Shown: positions 7,943 through 17,508, numbered from the stretch's first letter. The stretch is DNA of 44,059 nt from Asaia sp. W19 (GCF_003994335.1 NZ_PNQZ01000054.1:1-44059); one strand, 5' to 3'. Notes: a model not told the origin generated them from the sequence alone. Numbers and translations are program-made.

Positions 7943-8529
7943 GCTGATATAGACGCTTTTTGCATATCGACCAATCGACGACTCATATCTTTAATCGAAC
8001 GTTTTATGCGAGGAAACATAATGTCCGCATATCGTCAGTAGACATCATAATGCCGACCTTCCGCTTTCCCCCCATTCAAGACGGAGAGCCTTTGGCGGGG
8101 TTCTCTCAGTGACGACCTACTCCAAATAACTGGGCGCTAAAACGTTCAAAAAATAACCGCCGATGCCGGTCGTCGTCTGCCGATCAGATCGGTCGATAAC
8201 GCGTAGCGAGATAAGATTGCCGATAGACAGAAAATGGCGGCCTTCCGCCTTTTTCCTACTTCCGATGTTTATCATTATCGGAAGTAGAGGGGGGCGAGGG
8301 GGTTATAAGGCCTAAAAGCCCCTCCTCAGAGGCATGTCTCCACCCAGGTGCGTAACCGTCAGAATTTTTGCCGACATAGCATTATCACGCGTCGTGAGGC
8401 GAGCCACGCTCAACTACGCGTGCCGACGAGTGACTCTATCAGGGGAAGACGATACAAGACTAAGCTATGCGAATTTTGATTCACGCCTGCTACGATTCAG
8501 TATGTTCGCGGAGCCGCTTCCGATATCGA
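7943..8529. other. Intergenic region with repeat, no supported gene
   Basis: There is no convincing coding frame in 587 bp. It holds copy 2 of the dispersed hairpin element (8175-8287) and the HNH promoter region near 7950-8030. It forms a boundary between the defence-like block and the redox genes. Confidence 0.5.
8175..8287 (+). repeat. Dispersed hairpin element, copy 2
   Basis: The first 51 bp (8175-8225) align without gaps to 23970-24020 at 41 of 51 positions. About 30 bp later comes the hairpin with arms 8256-8266 and 8277-8287 (CTACTTCCGAT / ATCGGAAGTAG) and loop GTTTATCATT. The arms are identical to those at 27-58. CTCAGAGGCA follows at 8325-8334. No ORF is associated. Confidence 0.65.
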
Positions 8530-9240
8530 TCATCCTTTTCCCAGACTGCTACCGCCGTCGATGAAAAGCGACTGGCCTGTAATGAAGCTGGCAAGGTCTG
8601 AGCAGAAGAAAGAAATCGCTGCTGCGATTTCTTCGGGGCGGCCAAACCTTCCGGCAGGCACGCCTGTAAGATATCTTGCCTCGCCTTCGCTACCAGGCTG
8701 ATTATTTGCGCGAAAGAGCTCCGTCTCCGTTGGACCTGGGGCGACGATGTTCGCTGTGATGCCATATGCAGCGTATTCGATCGCGATCGTCCGCGTGAGG
8801 CTCTCGAGTGCAGATTTTGCCGCCGCATACCCGGCGCGATAGGGCAATCCACGCGTGGTGAGACTGCCAATATTTACTATGCGCCCAAACTTGGCATCGC
8901 GCATCCCTGGAAGCAAAGCCTGCGTAACCTGTAATGCCGGGCGGAGGTTGGCCCCGAGCAGCGCCATAAAGTCGACGTCCGTGACGCTCTCAAAGCGCTC
9001 ATGTCTCGCAATACCGAAATTATTGACGACACCCAGCACGTTACCACGGCTGACGACATCTCTCGCCAGTTTCCGGATTGCGTCGCTATCGGTCAGATCG
9101 CACGAGACGAACTCGCCCGGAAATCCTCCCGCAATTGAACGGGCTACGCCGATAACGTGCCAGCCCGTGTCAGCAAGTGCCTGCGCTGCCGCCCGCCCGA
9201 TGCCTTTCGACGCGCCCGTGATGAGAATGGACTTATCCAA
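8530..9240 (-). CDS. SDR-family oxidoreductase
   Basis: Classical short-chain dehydrogenase/reductase of 236 residues. The NAD(P)-binding GASKGIG lies at 9-15, NNFG at 73-76 replaces the usual NNAG, catalytic Ser126 is in NIGS, and Tyr138-x3-Lys142 is in YAAAK. The tail FITGQSLFIDGGSSLG is typical of FabG-like members. The substrate is not evident. It is the first of a set of small redox genes here; the next gene downstream in sequence (AhpD-like, same strand) lies behind a terminator-like hairpin at 9319-9340. The start is ATG 9240. Confidence 0.85.
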   Translation of the reverse strand: MDKSILITGASKGIGRAAAQALADTGWHVIGVARSIAGGFPGEFVSCDLTDSDAIRKLARDVVSRGNVLGVVNNFGIARHERFESVTDVDFMALLGANLRPALQVTQALLPGMRDAKFGRIVNIGSLTTRGLPYRAGYAAAKSALESLTRTIAIEYAAYGITANIVAPGPTETELFRANNQPGSEGEARYLTGVPAGRFGRPEEIAAAISFFCSDLASFITGQSLFIDGGSSLGKG

Positions 9241-9318
9241 TGGAAGCTTCCCTGATCAACAAATTTGAGGTTCAGCCAATGAGCCCGGGGGTGTATCGAG
9301 ACACCTCCGCGACACCTC

Positions 9319-9340
9319 GGCCGAAGGACTTGCTTCGGCC
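9319..9340 (-). terminator. Hairpin downstream of the AhpD-like gene
   Basis: GGCCGAAG (9319-9326) and CTTCGGCC (9333-9340) form an 8-bp stem with a 6-nt loop, 21 bp past the stop of the minus-strand AhpD-like gene. No T tract follows, so termination efficiency is uncertain. Confidence 0.45.
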
Positions 9341-9361
9341 ATTTGCCAAAATGGGCTGCGT

Positions 9362-9940
9362 TCAGCCTGCTACACCCAGTTTACCCGGGGCGGTCCATTC
9401 GGCACCCGCCATGAAGCTGTCCAGAGGTGTATGAGCGAGATGGTTCGTATAATTCGAAATCAGTTTAGTGGCTTCAAGCACCAGCACGTCAAGTACGGAC
9501 AGATTGGTGTAGCCAGCAGCTTTAAATGCATCGACATCGGCTTCGCTCAGGACGCCACGATTGCGTGTTACCAGCGCCGCGAATCTGCGCAAGGCCTCAA
9601 GTTTGGGGTCAGCAAGGGGCTTCCCCTCACGGATCGCCTCAATTGAGGCATCGTCGACTTTTGCCATGCGCGACAGATTGGTGTGACCTGCCATGCAGTA
9701 GGTGCATTCGTTCTCATAGATGATCGAAAGATAGGCAATATTCCGTTCGACAGGAGAGAAGCTCGTTTTCTCGGCAATCCCCCACAAGGTAGCGTATGCC
9801 TCAAGCGCCGCAGGGCTCTCGGCTAGAACGCGATGCAAGTTGGGGATAAAGCCCCAGGCCTGCTGTACCCCGTTGAGAATGTCTGCTGATGCCTTCGGTG
9901 CATTTTCGATATCATGCAGCTTGAACGCATTGGTCGTCAT
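9362..9940 (-). CDS. Carboxymuconolactone decarboxylase-family (AhpD-like) protein
   Basis: 192 residues from ATG 9940, which has AGGAG at a good distance; a longer upstream reading has no such site. It carries the AhpD-type redox motif C79-T-Y-C82 with H86 (ECTYCMAGH) in an alkylhydroperoxidase fold, so it is probably a peroxidase or thiol-disulfide reductant in the cytoplasm. The length and the ISNYTNHLAHTPLD tail fit the uncharacterised peroxidase-related subgroup rather than true carboxymuconolactone decarboxylase. It may belong functionally with the nearby SDR and the electrophile-response genes. Confidence 0.85.
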   Translation of the reverse strand: MTTNAFKLHDIENAPKASADILNGVQQAWGFIPNLHRVLAESPAALEAYATLWGIAEKTSFSPVERNIAYLSIIYENECTYCMAGHTNLSRMAKVDDASIEAIREGKPLADPKLEALRRFAALVTRNRGVLSEADVDAFKAAGYTNLSVLDVLVLEATKLISNYTNHLAHTPLDSFMAGAEWTAPGKLGVAG

Positions 9941-10667
9941 TATGAAAACTCCTGTATCCTTGCTTGCCAATATGACAATCAGGAAACGGAGATTTCGTAT
10001 TTTCCTCTCGCTTGGGGAGCGGGGTAATGGCAATAACGCTTATTCCCGAATGGAATGGCCAAGCCCGACTGTAGCGGATTGAAGAGAGCAACATATCGGG
10101 TCAGGCACCACCCATCGTTGACCTGTCGATGTCGATGTCGAACTCTGCCTCGACGTCCCAGCATAGCTGGCACACTTTCAGGGCTGCGTGCTCATCTCCA
10201 CACTGATCCGTCCAATTATTTCAGTATAGTTATGGGTCTCACGAGAGTGATTTTGCTTCGCAAATTGTAGGAGTATGGTCCGTAACACCGAAAGCTGCGC
10301 GGCCGCCAAAACCAGAGACTTCGACTGGAGGCAAACATCGGTTTGGGATGATTGGGTGAGATTTCAAGGCCGCTTCGACAAATGGGGAATGTCGGGACAT
10401 CGGTATTCTCCCCGTATGGATGATTGCAATTAGTGCATAAGGTACCGTTATCTCTTGTAGTCTCCCTACTTTTCGAAAGGCTGCTTTGCTGAGCGACTTG
10501 CATGGCGCAAACGGCAAACCAAATCGATCCGAGGCTGAGCCGCCCCCGGAGATTCATCAGAAACCTGCTTTGCTAGCATAGCTGAGCGAACGCGATCGCA
10601 ACGCCAGCCCTTGTCTTTCTGAATATCGCAAAAGACAGTATGCGCACCAAACGGCGGCATCTTGCTT
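9941..10667. other. Intergenic, no supported gene
   Basis: 727 bp with only short unconvincing frames on both strands and no domain I recognise. It contains the promoter of the AhpD-like gene near 9950-10030. The rest may be decayed sequence. Confidence 0.45.
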
Positions 10668-11543
10668 TCATTCCATCAAGCCCTGAACAAAATCTGCAAA
10701 TTGCCTTGCCTTTGCGGTCATCATTCTCCCCGTGGGGAAGACAGCCCACAGGTCGATATCAGGCAAAGACCACGCCGGAAGCAGGCGCGTTACGGCGCCG
10801 TTCTCCAGTTCAGGGGCAAACATCCAGTCCGAGGTGATGGTCAGGCCCATATCAGCGAGTATGGCTGCCCGCAGGCCTTCGGCAGCGCTGACCCTAAGAC
10901 GCCCCGCAACGGACACCGAGACGGCCGAGCCATCCCTGTGAAATGACCAGACATTGGGGAGCTGACTGTAAACGATCGCGTTGTGATCAGCCAGATCGGC
11001 AGGAACCAACGGCATGCCCGCACGCGCCAGATAGGCCGGTGTGGCGAGCACCGAACGTTTTCCCGTCGCCAGCTTGCGCGCGACCGCTGAGGAATCGGCC
11101 AAAGCCCCCATACGCAACGAGATATCAACCCCCTCGGCCACGAGATCGATCATCCGGTCATCAAGCAGAATATCCACATCGAGCTGCGGATGCGCATCGA
11201 GAAACGCTGGTAGCCGCGGTATGATGTGCAGTCGTGCAAATGTTGTCGCCGCCGATACACGCAAACGCCCGGACAGACCGCTCCCCGCACCACGCGCGGC
11301 CAGCTCCGCTTCGTCGGCTTCCTGAAGCGCATTGCGTGCGCGTTCATAATATGCCTGCCCTGCTTCGGTGGGTGTAAGGCCATGAGTGGAGCGTATGAGC
11401 AGGCTGACCTGTAGCCTTGCTTCCAGCTGTGCCACGATTTTCGACACAGCGGGCTGACCGACATGAAGCTGCCGTGCCGCTGCTGAGAATGAACCCGTTT
11501 CGACCACACGCACGAACGTGGTCATCGCCTGATATCGGTCCAT
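10668..11543 (-). CDS. LysR-family transcriptional regulator
   Basis: 291 residues with a typical LTTR N-terminal HTH (MDRYQAMTTFVRVVETGSFSAAARQLHVGQPAVSKIVAQLEARL) of the CrgA/DmlR-like subgroup and a substrate-binding domain starting near residue 90 (GRLRVSAATTFARLHIIP). It is divergent from the GST/OYE gene series starting at 11816, with 272 bp between, so it is the likely regulator of that cluster and of itself. The effector is unknown; quinones or electrophiles would fit the target genes. Confidence 0.88.
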   Translation of the reverse strand: MDRYQAMTTFVRVVETGSFSAAARQLHVGQPAVSKIVAQLEARLQVSLLIRSTHGLTPTEAGQAYYERARNALQEADEAELAARGAGSGLSGRLRVSAATTFARLHIIPRLPAFLDAHPQLDVDILLDDRMIDLVAEGVDISLRMGALADSSAVARKLATGKRSVLATPAYLARAGMPLVPADLADHNAIVYSQLPNVWSFHRDGSAVSVSVAGRLRVSAAEGLRAAILADMGLTITSDWMFAPELENGAVTRLLPAWSLPDIDLWAVFPTGRMMTAKARQFADFVQGLME

Positions 11544-11815
11544 CCTATTCCTCCGGGGAATGATGCTTATCGCATCGAGCCATCTGCCATGCCCAGTGAA
11601 ACAGAGGCAAACCAGACCTGCAACCCGGTCAGCATCGGGGAAGGATGGAGCAGGCTTCAGGATGATCGTTCATTTCACCAACGCCGTGTCAACACGACCG
11701 GTGTCGCATTTCATCTCGGCCTATCAGCTCACGGGTGACCTGCCACAAGCCATGGTCGCTGCCCTTCTCCCGGCGCTCTCCGCTCTCCTTGCAAAACCTG
11801 ATGGAGGAACCGCTC

Positions 11816-12451
11816 ATGATTGAGGTCTACGCTTTCGCGACGCCCAACAGCGTCAAGGTCACCATCGCGCTGGAAGAGCTCGATCTCGCCTATGCGCTAC
11901 ACGGCATCAATATCCGGCAAGGCGAACAGGGTACCACGGCCTTTAAGACGCTTAATCCCAACCAGAAGGTTCCCGTACTGGTTGATCACGACGCGAGGGA
12001 TGAGAACCTCGTCCTCACAGAGTCTGCAGCCATACTCGTGTACCTGGCTGAAAAAACCGGCCGCCTTCTCCCTGCAACCGGGGCCGAACGGGCGCGCGTT
12101 TTCGAGCAGCTCTTCTTTCACGCCTCTGCCCTGAGCCCCGCCTTCGGCCAATCGGGTTTCTTTCAGCGTTTCGCCAGCGAGAAACTGCCTCTCGCGGTCG
12201 AGCGCTTCGACAAAGAGGCAAAACGCGTCCTGCATGTGCTCGACACCTTATTGGCGCACCGGGATTTCATGGCAGGCGATCATTTTACTATCGCAGATAT
12301 TGCCCATTTCGGTTGGCTCTGGCGGCGCAGTTTTCCCGGCCTCACCCTCGATGACACCCCTCATATCGCCCGCTGGTACGAGCGGATTGCGGCCAGACCT
12401 GGCGTTCAGCGCGGTATCGCCCGGGTTGAGACGCTCGCCGCCCCAAACTGA
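11816..12451 (+). CDS. Glutathione S-transferase
   Basis: 211 residues from ATG 11816, with GGAGG at 11803-11807. The N-terminal thioredoxin-like GST domain begins MIEVYAFATPNSVKVTIALEEL, with the glutathione-site NQKVPVLVDH and ESAAILVYLAEKTG segments. The C-terminal helical domain contains FTIADIAHFGWLWR, the conserved N-capping region. It fits the YfcG/Ure2p-like group, which handles disulfides and peroxides with glutathione. First gene of a co-directional series with the Old Yellow Enzyme 30 bp downstream. Confidence 0.88.
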   Translation: MIEVYAFATPNSVKVTIALEELDLAYALHGINIRQGEQGTTAFKTLNPNQKVPVLVDHDARDENLVLTESAAILVYLAEKTGRLLPATGAERARVFEQLFFHASALSPAFGQSGFFQRFASEKLPLAVERFDKEAKRVLHVLDTLLAHRDFMAGDHFTIADIAHFGWLWRRSFPGLTLDDTPHIARWYERIAARPGVQRGIARVETLAAPN

Positions 12452-12481
12452 TCCTTTTCTGATCGCTCCGAGGTTATTCCC

Positions 12482-13585
12482 ATGAACAAACTTTTTACGC
12501 CTTTCAATGCCGGGGCGCTGTCGCTCGGCCACAGAATCGTCATGGCACCCCTTACGCGCATGCGGTCGGACCATACTGGCAAGGCCAATGCCCTCATGGC
12601 GCTGTATTACAGCCAGCGCAGCTCACCCGGCGGTCTTATCATCTCAGAGGCAACACCCGTTGCGCTCGAGGGATACGGCTATGCCGGCGCGCCAGGTATC
12701 TATGACGACTCCCAGATAGACGGGTGGCGCAAGGTGACCGAAGCCGTTCATGCACGCGGTGGCAAAATTGTCATGCAGTTGTGGCACGTAGGGCGACAGT
12801 CGCATCCTGATCTGCAGCCAGGTGGTGCAGCCCCGGTCGCGCCCTCTGCAATCAAGGCAGAAGGTGACGCCTATACGCCCAGTGGCCCTGCCCCGTTTTC
12901 CATGCCGCGTGCCCTTTCGCTGGAGGAAATTCCCGCGGTGATCGAGCAGTTCAGGGAAGGTGCCGCAAGGGCAAAGCAGGCAGGTTTTGATGGCGTGGAA
13001 ATTCATGGCGCCAATGGCTATCTGCCAGACCAGTTCCTGCAGGACGGTACCAACCACCGCACCGATGAGTATGGTGGCCCGATCGAGAACCGCGCCCGCT
13101 TTCTGTTGGAAGTGACCCAGGCAGTCATATCCGTCTGGGGGGCAGACCGCGTGGGTGTTCGCCTGAGCCCAAGTGGCACCTACGGCTCGATGTCAGACAG
13201 CAACCCCAAAGAAACCTTCGGTTATGTGGCGGAGCAGCTGGATAGGCTCGGCATCGCCTATCTGCATGTGGTTGAACCCCGCATAAAGGGCACGGAACTC
13301 ATCGCCGAGAGCGAACCTGTGGCCGCGCGTGATCTGCGCGAGAGATTTCGGGGCACGCTGATCGCGGCAGGTGGGTTCGACAAAAACAGTGCCGCAGCCG
13401 TGCTTGGGTCCGGTGATGCCGATGCCGTCGCCTTCGGCCGGCATTTCATCAGCAATCCCGATCTGCCTCAGCGCCTGCGCGAGGACCGTGCTCTGACAAA
13501 TTACGACCGCTCGACCTTCTACGGCGGCGATGCTCGTGGCTACACCGATTATCCCTTCTTCGACGCCTCGACAGCAGAGCAATAA
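12482..13585 (+). CDS. Old Yellow Enzyme-family alkene reductase
   Basis: FMN-dependent ene-reductase of the NemA/OYE family, 367 residues, the usual length. It begins LFTPFNAGALSLGHRIVMAPLTRMRSD; the substrate-binding pair H175 and N178 with Y180 lies in EIHGANGYLPDQFLQ; the FMN phosphate region is AAGGFD and VAFGRHFISNPDLP. It reduces activated double bonds such as N-ethylmaleimide or quinones with NAD(P)H. Position between GST and a peroxiredoxin-like gene, opposite a LysR regulator, supports electrophile detoxification. Confidence 0.92.
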   Translation: MNKLFTPFNAGALSLGHRIVMAPLTRMRSDHTGKANALMALYYSQRSSPGGLIISEATPVALEGYGYAGAPGIYDDSQIDGWRKVTEAVHARGGKIVMQLWHVGRQSHPDLQPGGAAPVAPSAIKAEGDAYTPSGPAPFSMPRALSLEEIPAVIEQFREGAARAKQAGFDGVEIHGANGYLPDQFLQDGTNHRTDEYGGPIENRARFLLEVTQAVISVWGADRVGVRLSPSGTYGSMSDSNPKETFGYVAEQLDRLGIAYLHVVEPRIKGTELIAESEPVAARDLRERFRGTLIAAGGFDKNSAAAVLGSGDADAVAFGRHFISNPDLPQRLREDRALTNYDRSTFYGGDARGYTDYPFFDASTAEQ

Positions 13586-13697
13586 CCACCGCGGTTATTC
13601 CACCAGGGAATGACCATTAGTCGCCCCTGCCATCATCCCTCCGGTACGGCGACCTCCTATCGTCAGATCTGTCACCAGATTTCGAGGAAACGAACCC

Positions 13698-14372
13698 ATG
13701 ACACTTCAGACAAAGCTCGATGCCTTCAAGACCGATTTCGAAGCTGGAAAGCCCCCCTATAACGCTCCGCATAGCGTCATCGAAACCATGCACCGTGCCA
13801 CCGCCGAGCTGGTTGCGTCCGGCGCTGCGGAAAAAGCCCTCAAAGCCGGAGACAAGGCACCCGTTTTTACGCTGAACGACCCCGAGGGTAACCCTGTCTC
13901 TTCTGCTGATCTTCTGGCCAAGGGGCCTTTGGTCATCAGCTTTTATCGCGGTGTGTGGTGCCCTTACTGCAACATGGAATTGCAGGCTCTCGAAGCGGCA
14001 CTTCCCTCATTTCGTGAGCTTGGCGCCCATCTGATCGCAATCTCCCCGCAAACTGCGGTGAACAGCCGAAAATCAGTCCGCCAGAATGAACTGCAATTTC
14101 CGATCCTGTCTGACACGCATAATGACGTCGCCGCGCAGTTTGGCCTTCGCTTCACCATGCCCGATTATCTGATTGAGCTTTACAAGAATCTCAAGAACGA
14201 TCTGCCCGGTTTCAATGGTGACGACAGCTGGACGCTGCCTATGCCTGGCCGCTTCGTCATCGGTCAGGACGGCGTCATTCTCTATGCCGAGGTCAACCCG
14301 GATTATACGCGTCGCCCGGAACCTGCCGACATGCTTCCTGCCCTGCGCCACGCTACCCAGTCGGCCGACTGA
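13698..14372 (+). CDS. Peroxiredoxin-like (AhpC/TSA) protein
   Basis: 224 residues with an AhpC/TSA thioredoxin fold from about residue 47. The active site is SFYRGVWCPYC (C88 and C91), a CxxC arrangement in place of the single peroxidatic Cys of classical 2-Cys enzymes. About 45 N-terminal helical residues precede the fold, as in the peroxiredoxin-like family related to bacterioferritin comigratory proteins. It likely reduces peroxides or protein thiols in the cytoplasm. ATG 13698 has AGGAAACGAAC upstream. Co-directional with the OYE gene after a 112-bp gap. Confidence 0.85.
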   Translation: MTLQTKLDAFKTDFEAGKPPYNAPHSVIETMHRATAELVASGAAEKALKAGDKAPVFTLNDPEGNPVSSADLLAKGPLVISFYRGVWCPYCNMELQALEAALPSFRELGAHLIAISPQTAVNSRKSVRQNELQFPILSDTHNDVAAQFGLRFTMPDYLIELYKNLKNDLPGFNGDDSWTLPMPGRFVIGQDGVILYAEVNPDYTRRPEPADMLPALRHATQSAD

Positions 14373-14439
14373 TCGCTCCATCCATACCGCCCCGGCTCGC
14401 GCAGGGGCGGAGTTTTTCACTGAGGATACGGAGAGAGAT

Positions 14440-14856
14440 ATGCGCTCCAATGACATGGGCAATAGCTTCACTCGCCATTTGATGGGTGACGAACAATCCG
14501 CCAAGCTCATCGCGGCATCACAGTCAGGCACTTTCGGCGCAGCCATAGCCAGGTATGCAGTTGATCATGTTTTCGAGGACATCTGGACACGTGAAGGGCT
14601 CGATCAGGCGCGTCGAAGTCTCATCACCATGACCGTCATGGTTGCGCTGCGCCAGCCTCATGAATTCGGCCTCCATATGGGTTTTGCGCTCGATCACGGT
14701 ATGAAGCTGAAGGAAATAGAGGAGGCTCTGATACAGATGCTTCCTTATGTGGGCTTCCCCGCCATTTCGGGTGTCATGCCTGTCGCTGCGAAGATCATTG
14801 CTGAGCGTGGACTCGACAAAAGCGAAGAGTATGAAGGCCATCGCGGTCTGCTCTGA
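14440..14856 (+). CDS. Carboxymuconolactone decarboxylase-family protein
   Basis: 138 residues from ATG 14440, with GGAGAGAG just upstream. It has the CMD fold (DQARRSLITMTVMVALRQPHEFGLHMGFALDHGMKLKEIEEALIQM) including the His of the FGLHMG helix but no CxxC, so it belongs with true gamma-carboxymuconolactone decarboxylase-like members and not with AhpD. The actual substrate is unclear; in redox clusters such proteins often accompany peroxiredoxin and SDR genes. Lies 67 bp after the peroxiredoxin-like gene. Confidence 0.82.
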   Translation: MRSNDMGNSFTRHLMGDEQSAKLIAASQSGTFGAAIARYAVDHVFEDIWTREGLDQARRSLITMTVMVALRQPHEFGLHMGFALDHGMKLKEIEEALIQMLPYVGFPAISGVMPVAAKIIAERGLDKSEEYEGHRGLL

Positions 14857-15006
14857 GCCCTCACCCAAGTACTGTACCCTGCCGGTAGAACGGGCCTCGT
14901 CTCGCGCTCCCGATGACATCCAGCCTGCGGCGTTCACGAACCTCTCTGCGCCCCTCTCGCGCTTCGTGAGTACTTCACGGCAATCTGCCTTCGAAAAGGA
15001 ACATTT

Positions 15007-15756
15007 ATGACGAAACTGCATCAAAAAACGGCCCTTGTGACCGGAGGAAGCAGCGGGCTCGGGCTTGCAATCGCAACGCGTTTCATCGCTGAAGGCGCAT
15101 TTGTCTATATCACCGGTCGGCGACAGGCCGAGCTTGAGCGGGCTGTAGCGGCATTGGGCAGTCAGGCCGCCTCTATACAGGCAGATGTCAGTCTTCCCGG
15201 CGATATCGAACGCATGGTGGAAACGATACGGCGTGAACGTGGGGCTATCGATATCCTGGTCGCCAATGCCGGTATCGTTCTGCCTCAAACCCTCGAACAA
15301 GCGACACAAGCCAATTACGATCTGACGTTCGATATCAACGTGAAAGGCCTGTATTTCACGATCAGCAAGGCACTTGGCCTGTTGCGGTCTGGCTGCTCAG
15401 TCATCCTTGTCTCATCCATCGCTGCCAATAAGGGTGTGCCTGGCTATGGCACATACAGCGCAAGCAAGGCTGCAATACGCAGCCTGTCCAGAACCTGGAC
15501 GGCCGAACTGGTCGAACGCGGCATACGGATCAATACCCTCAGCCCCGGACCGTTCGACACACCAATCATGGACAGTCAGGCCGATACGCCGGAAGGTGCC
15601 GAAGCCGTCAAGCGTCAATGGGCTGCAGCCGTGCCCATGAAGCGATTGGGGCAGCCAGAGGAACTTGCTGCGGCCGCGCTCTTTCTGGCTTCTGATGAAA
15701 GCAGTTATGTTGCAGGCATTGACCTCATTGTCGACGGTGGTGCGGCCGCGGTCTAG
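15007..15756 (+). CDS. SDR-family oxidoreductase
   Basis: 249 residues; GGSSGLG (13-19) binds the dinucleotide, NAG lies at 87-89, catalytic Ser137 in LVSS, and Tyr150-x3-Lys154 in YSASK. The C-terminal signature YVAGIDLIVDGGAAAV is standard. Substrate not evident. ATG 15007 is preceded by AAAAGGA. It continues the detoxification series, with a 150-bp gap before it in which I see no gene. Confidence 0.88.
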   Translation: MTKLHQKTALVTGGSSGLGLAIATRFIAEGAFVYITGRRQAELERAVAALGSQAASIQADVSLPGDIERMVETIRRERGAIDILVANAGIVLPQTLEQATQANYDLTFDINVKGLYFTISKALGLLRSGCSVILVSSIAANKGVPGYGTYSASKAAIRSLSRTWTAELVERGIRINTLSPGPFDTPIMDSQADTPEGAEAVKRQWAAAVPMKRLGQPEELAAAALFLASDESSYVAGIDLIVDGGAAAV

Positions 15757-15862
15757 GGCTCCGTGATAACCACAGGATTGCGATCACCAGTACGGTGGAG
15801 CGTCAGCAGGACCCGCCCATACTGCCAATCAGACTGACATGGTTTCGCAAGGGTGAGCTATC

Positions 15863-16579
15863 ATGATCCGTTTTTATTTCCATCCCACGCCCAACCCGGC
15901 GAAAATCGCCCTCATGCTCGAGGAAATCGGTTTGCCCTATGAGGCCATACCGGTCGATACCCGCAAGGGTGATCAGCATGACCCGGCGTTTCTCGCGATC
16001 AACCCCAATGGCAAGGTGCCTGCCATTATCGACACCGAAGGTCCAGCGGGCCCGGCAACACGCGTGTTCGATTCCAATGCAATATTGATCTATCTTGCTG
16101 AAAAAACCGGGCAATATCTCGGGACCCCCGCGGACCGACCTGAATTGCTGTCATGGTTGATGTTTATCGCATCCGGGCTTGGGCCTTTTTCCGGTCAGGC
16201 CGTGCATTTTCAGCATGCAGCGCCCGCCGGGCTGGACTACGCCGTCAATCGGTACAGGCGCGAGGTCGAACGACATTACACAGTTCTCGACCAGCACCTC
16301 ACGGACCGCCGTTACATCGTGGGCGATACTTTCACGATTGCCGATATGTCTGCCTGGGGCTGGCTGGAGCGTGCGCCCCGTGTGCTCAAGGAAGATTATC
16401 CGCTCGAGCGCTGGCCTGCACTTGCTCGCTTCATGCACGACCTCAACGCCCGTCCGGCCGTGTCGCGCGTGCAGGCGCTCATGAAGAGGCACGCATTCAA
16501 GACAGATATGGACGATCAGGCACAACGGGCCCTCTTCCCATCCAATTTCCCTATCTACAATCGGGAGCAGCGCTCATGA
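15863..16579 (+). CDS. Glutathione S-transferase
   Basis: 238 residues: N-terminal GST domain (MIRFYFHPTPNPAKIALMLEE) with the GSH-binding NGKVPAIID and DSNAILIYLAEKTG segments, and a C-terminal helical domain with TFTIADMSAWGWLERA. It is close to the nu-class/YfcG-like group. It overlaps the next gene by four bases (ATGA at 16576-16579), so the two are translationally coupled. Likely role is glutathione-dependent disulfide or electrophile reduction. Confidence 0.88.
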   Translation: MIRFYFHPTPNPAKIALMLEEIGLPYEAIPVDTRKGDQHDPAFLAINPNGKVPAIIDTEGPAGPATRVFDSNAILIYLAEKTGQYLGTPADRPELLSWLMFIASGLGPFSGQAVHFQHAAPAGLDYAVNRYRREVERHYTVLDQHLTDRRYIVGDTFTIADMSAWGWLERAPRVLKEDYPLERWPALARFMHDLNARPAVSRVQALMKRHAFKTDMDDQAQRALFPSNFPIYNREQRS

Positions 16580-17460
16580 CCGCTTCGGAAAACTATACAC
16601 CGCCCAGCGTCTGGACATGGGACAAACAGAATGGTGGCAAATTTGCCAGCACCAATCGCCCTGTCGCCGGGCCGACGCATGAAAAGAACCTCCCCGTAGG
16701 GCATCACCCGCTCCAGCTGTACTCACTGGGTACGCCCAATGGGGTAAAGGTGACGATCATGCTGGAGGAACTCCTGGCCCTGGGACATAAGGGGGCGGAA
16801 TATGATGCCTGGCTGATCAATATAGGGGATGGCGATCAGTTCGGATCGGGTTTTACTGCCATCAACCCGAATTCCAAGATCCCGGCGCTGGTTGACCAAA
16901 GCGGGGCCACCCCCCTGCCCGTTTTCGAATCAGGATCGATCCTGCTTTATCTCGCCGAGAAATTCGCGGCTTTTCTGCCTCAGGATGTTCCATCGCGCAC
17001 GGCCTGTCTGAACTGGCTTTTCTGGCAGGTCGGCAGCGCACCCTATCTCGGCGGCGGCTTTGGCCATTTCTATGCCTACGCCCCTGAGAAGATCGAATAT
17101 GCAATCAACCGGTTTGCCATGGAGACCAAACGCCAGCTGGACGTTCTCGACCGGCAGCTTGCCAGGCATGAATATATGGCAGGCGACACCTATACAATCG
17201 CCGATATGGCGATCTTTCCCTGGTATGGCGGCCTTGTTGAAGGCTGGCTTTATAATGATGCTGCACAGTTTCTGAGCGTTCAGGAGTATTCCCATGTGCA
17301 GGCGTGGTCAGCCCGGTTGCTCGAACGCCCTGCTGTCCAGCGGGGCCGGATGGTGAACAGGCTCTCAGGCCCGCTCTCTTCCCAGCTTCGCGAACGCCAT
17401 GACAGCTCGGATTTCGAGCTTAGAACGCAGGACAAGTTGCCGAAAGACAGCGCGATCTGA
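16576..17460 (+). CDS. yghU: YghU-type glutathione S-transferase
   Basis: 294 residues from the coupled ATG 16576. The YghU-specific N-terminal extension is clear (YTPPSVWTWDKQNGGKFASTNRPVAGPTHEK), followed by the thioredoxin-like domain (LQLYSLGTPNGVKVTIMLEEL), SKIPALVDQSG, ESGSILLYLAEKF and the helical domain with TYTIADMAIFPWYG. YghU (nu-class) uses bound glutathione to reduce disulfides and organic peroxides. Last gene of the rightward series; a strong hairpin follows at 17481. Confidence 0.92.
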   Translation: MTASENYTPPSVWTWDKQNGGKFASTNRPVAGPTHEKNLPVGHHPLQLYSLGTPNGVKVTIMLEELLALGHKGAEYDAWLINIGDGDQFGSGFTAINPNSKIPALVDQSGATPLPVFESGSILLYLAEKFAAFLPQDVPSRTACLNWLFWQVGSAPYLGGGFGHFYAYAPEKIEYAINRFAMETKRQLDVLDRQLARHEYMAGDTYTIADMAIFPWYGGLVEGWLYNDAAQFLSVQEYSHVQAWSARLLERPAVQRGRMVNRLSGPLSSQLRERHDSSDFELRTQDKLPKDSAI

Positions 17461-17480
17461 TCGCTTCCACCCCGCCGCAT

Positions 17481-17505
17481 CGGGCGATGCACCCCGCATC
17501 GCCCG
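17481..17505. terminator. Bidirectional terminator-like hairpin
   Basis: CGGGCGATGC (17481-17490) and GCATCGCCCG (17496-17505) form a perfect 10-bp GC-rich stem with a 5-nt loop. It sits exactly between the convergent yghU and nrsF genes. No T tract, but position and stem strength support termination for both. Confidence 0.65.
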
Positions 17506-17508
17506 GAA

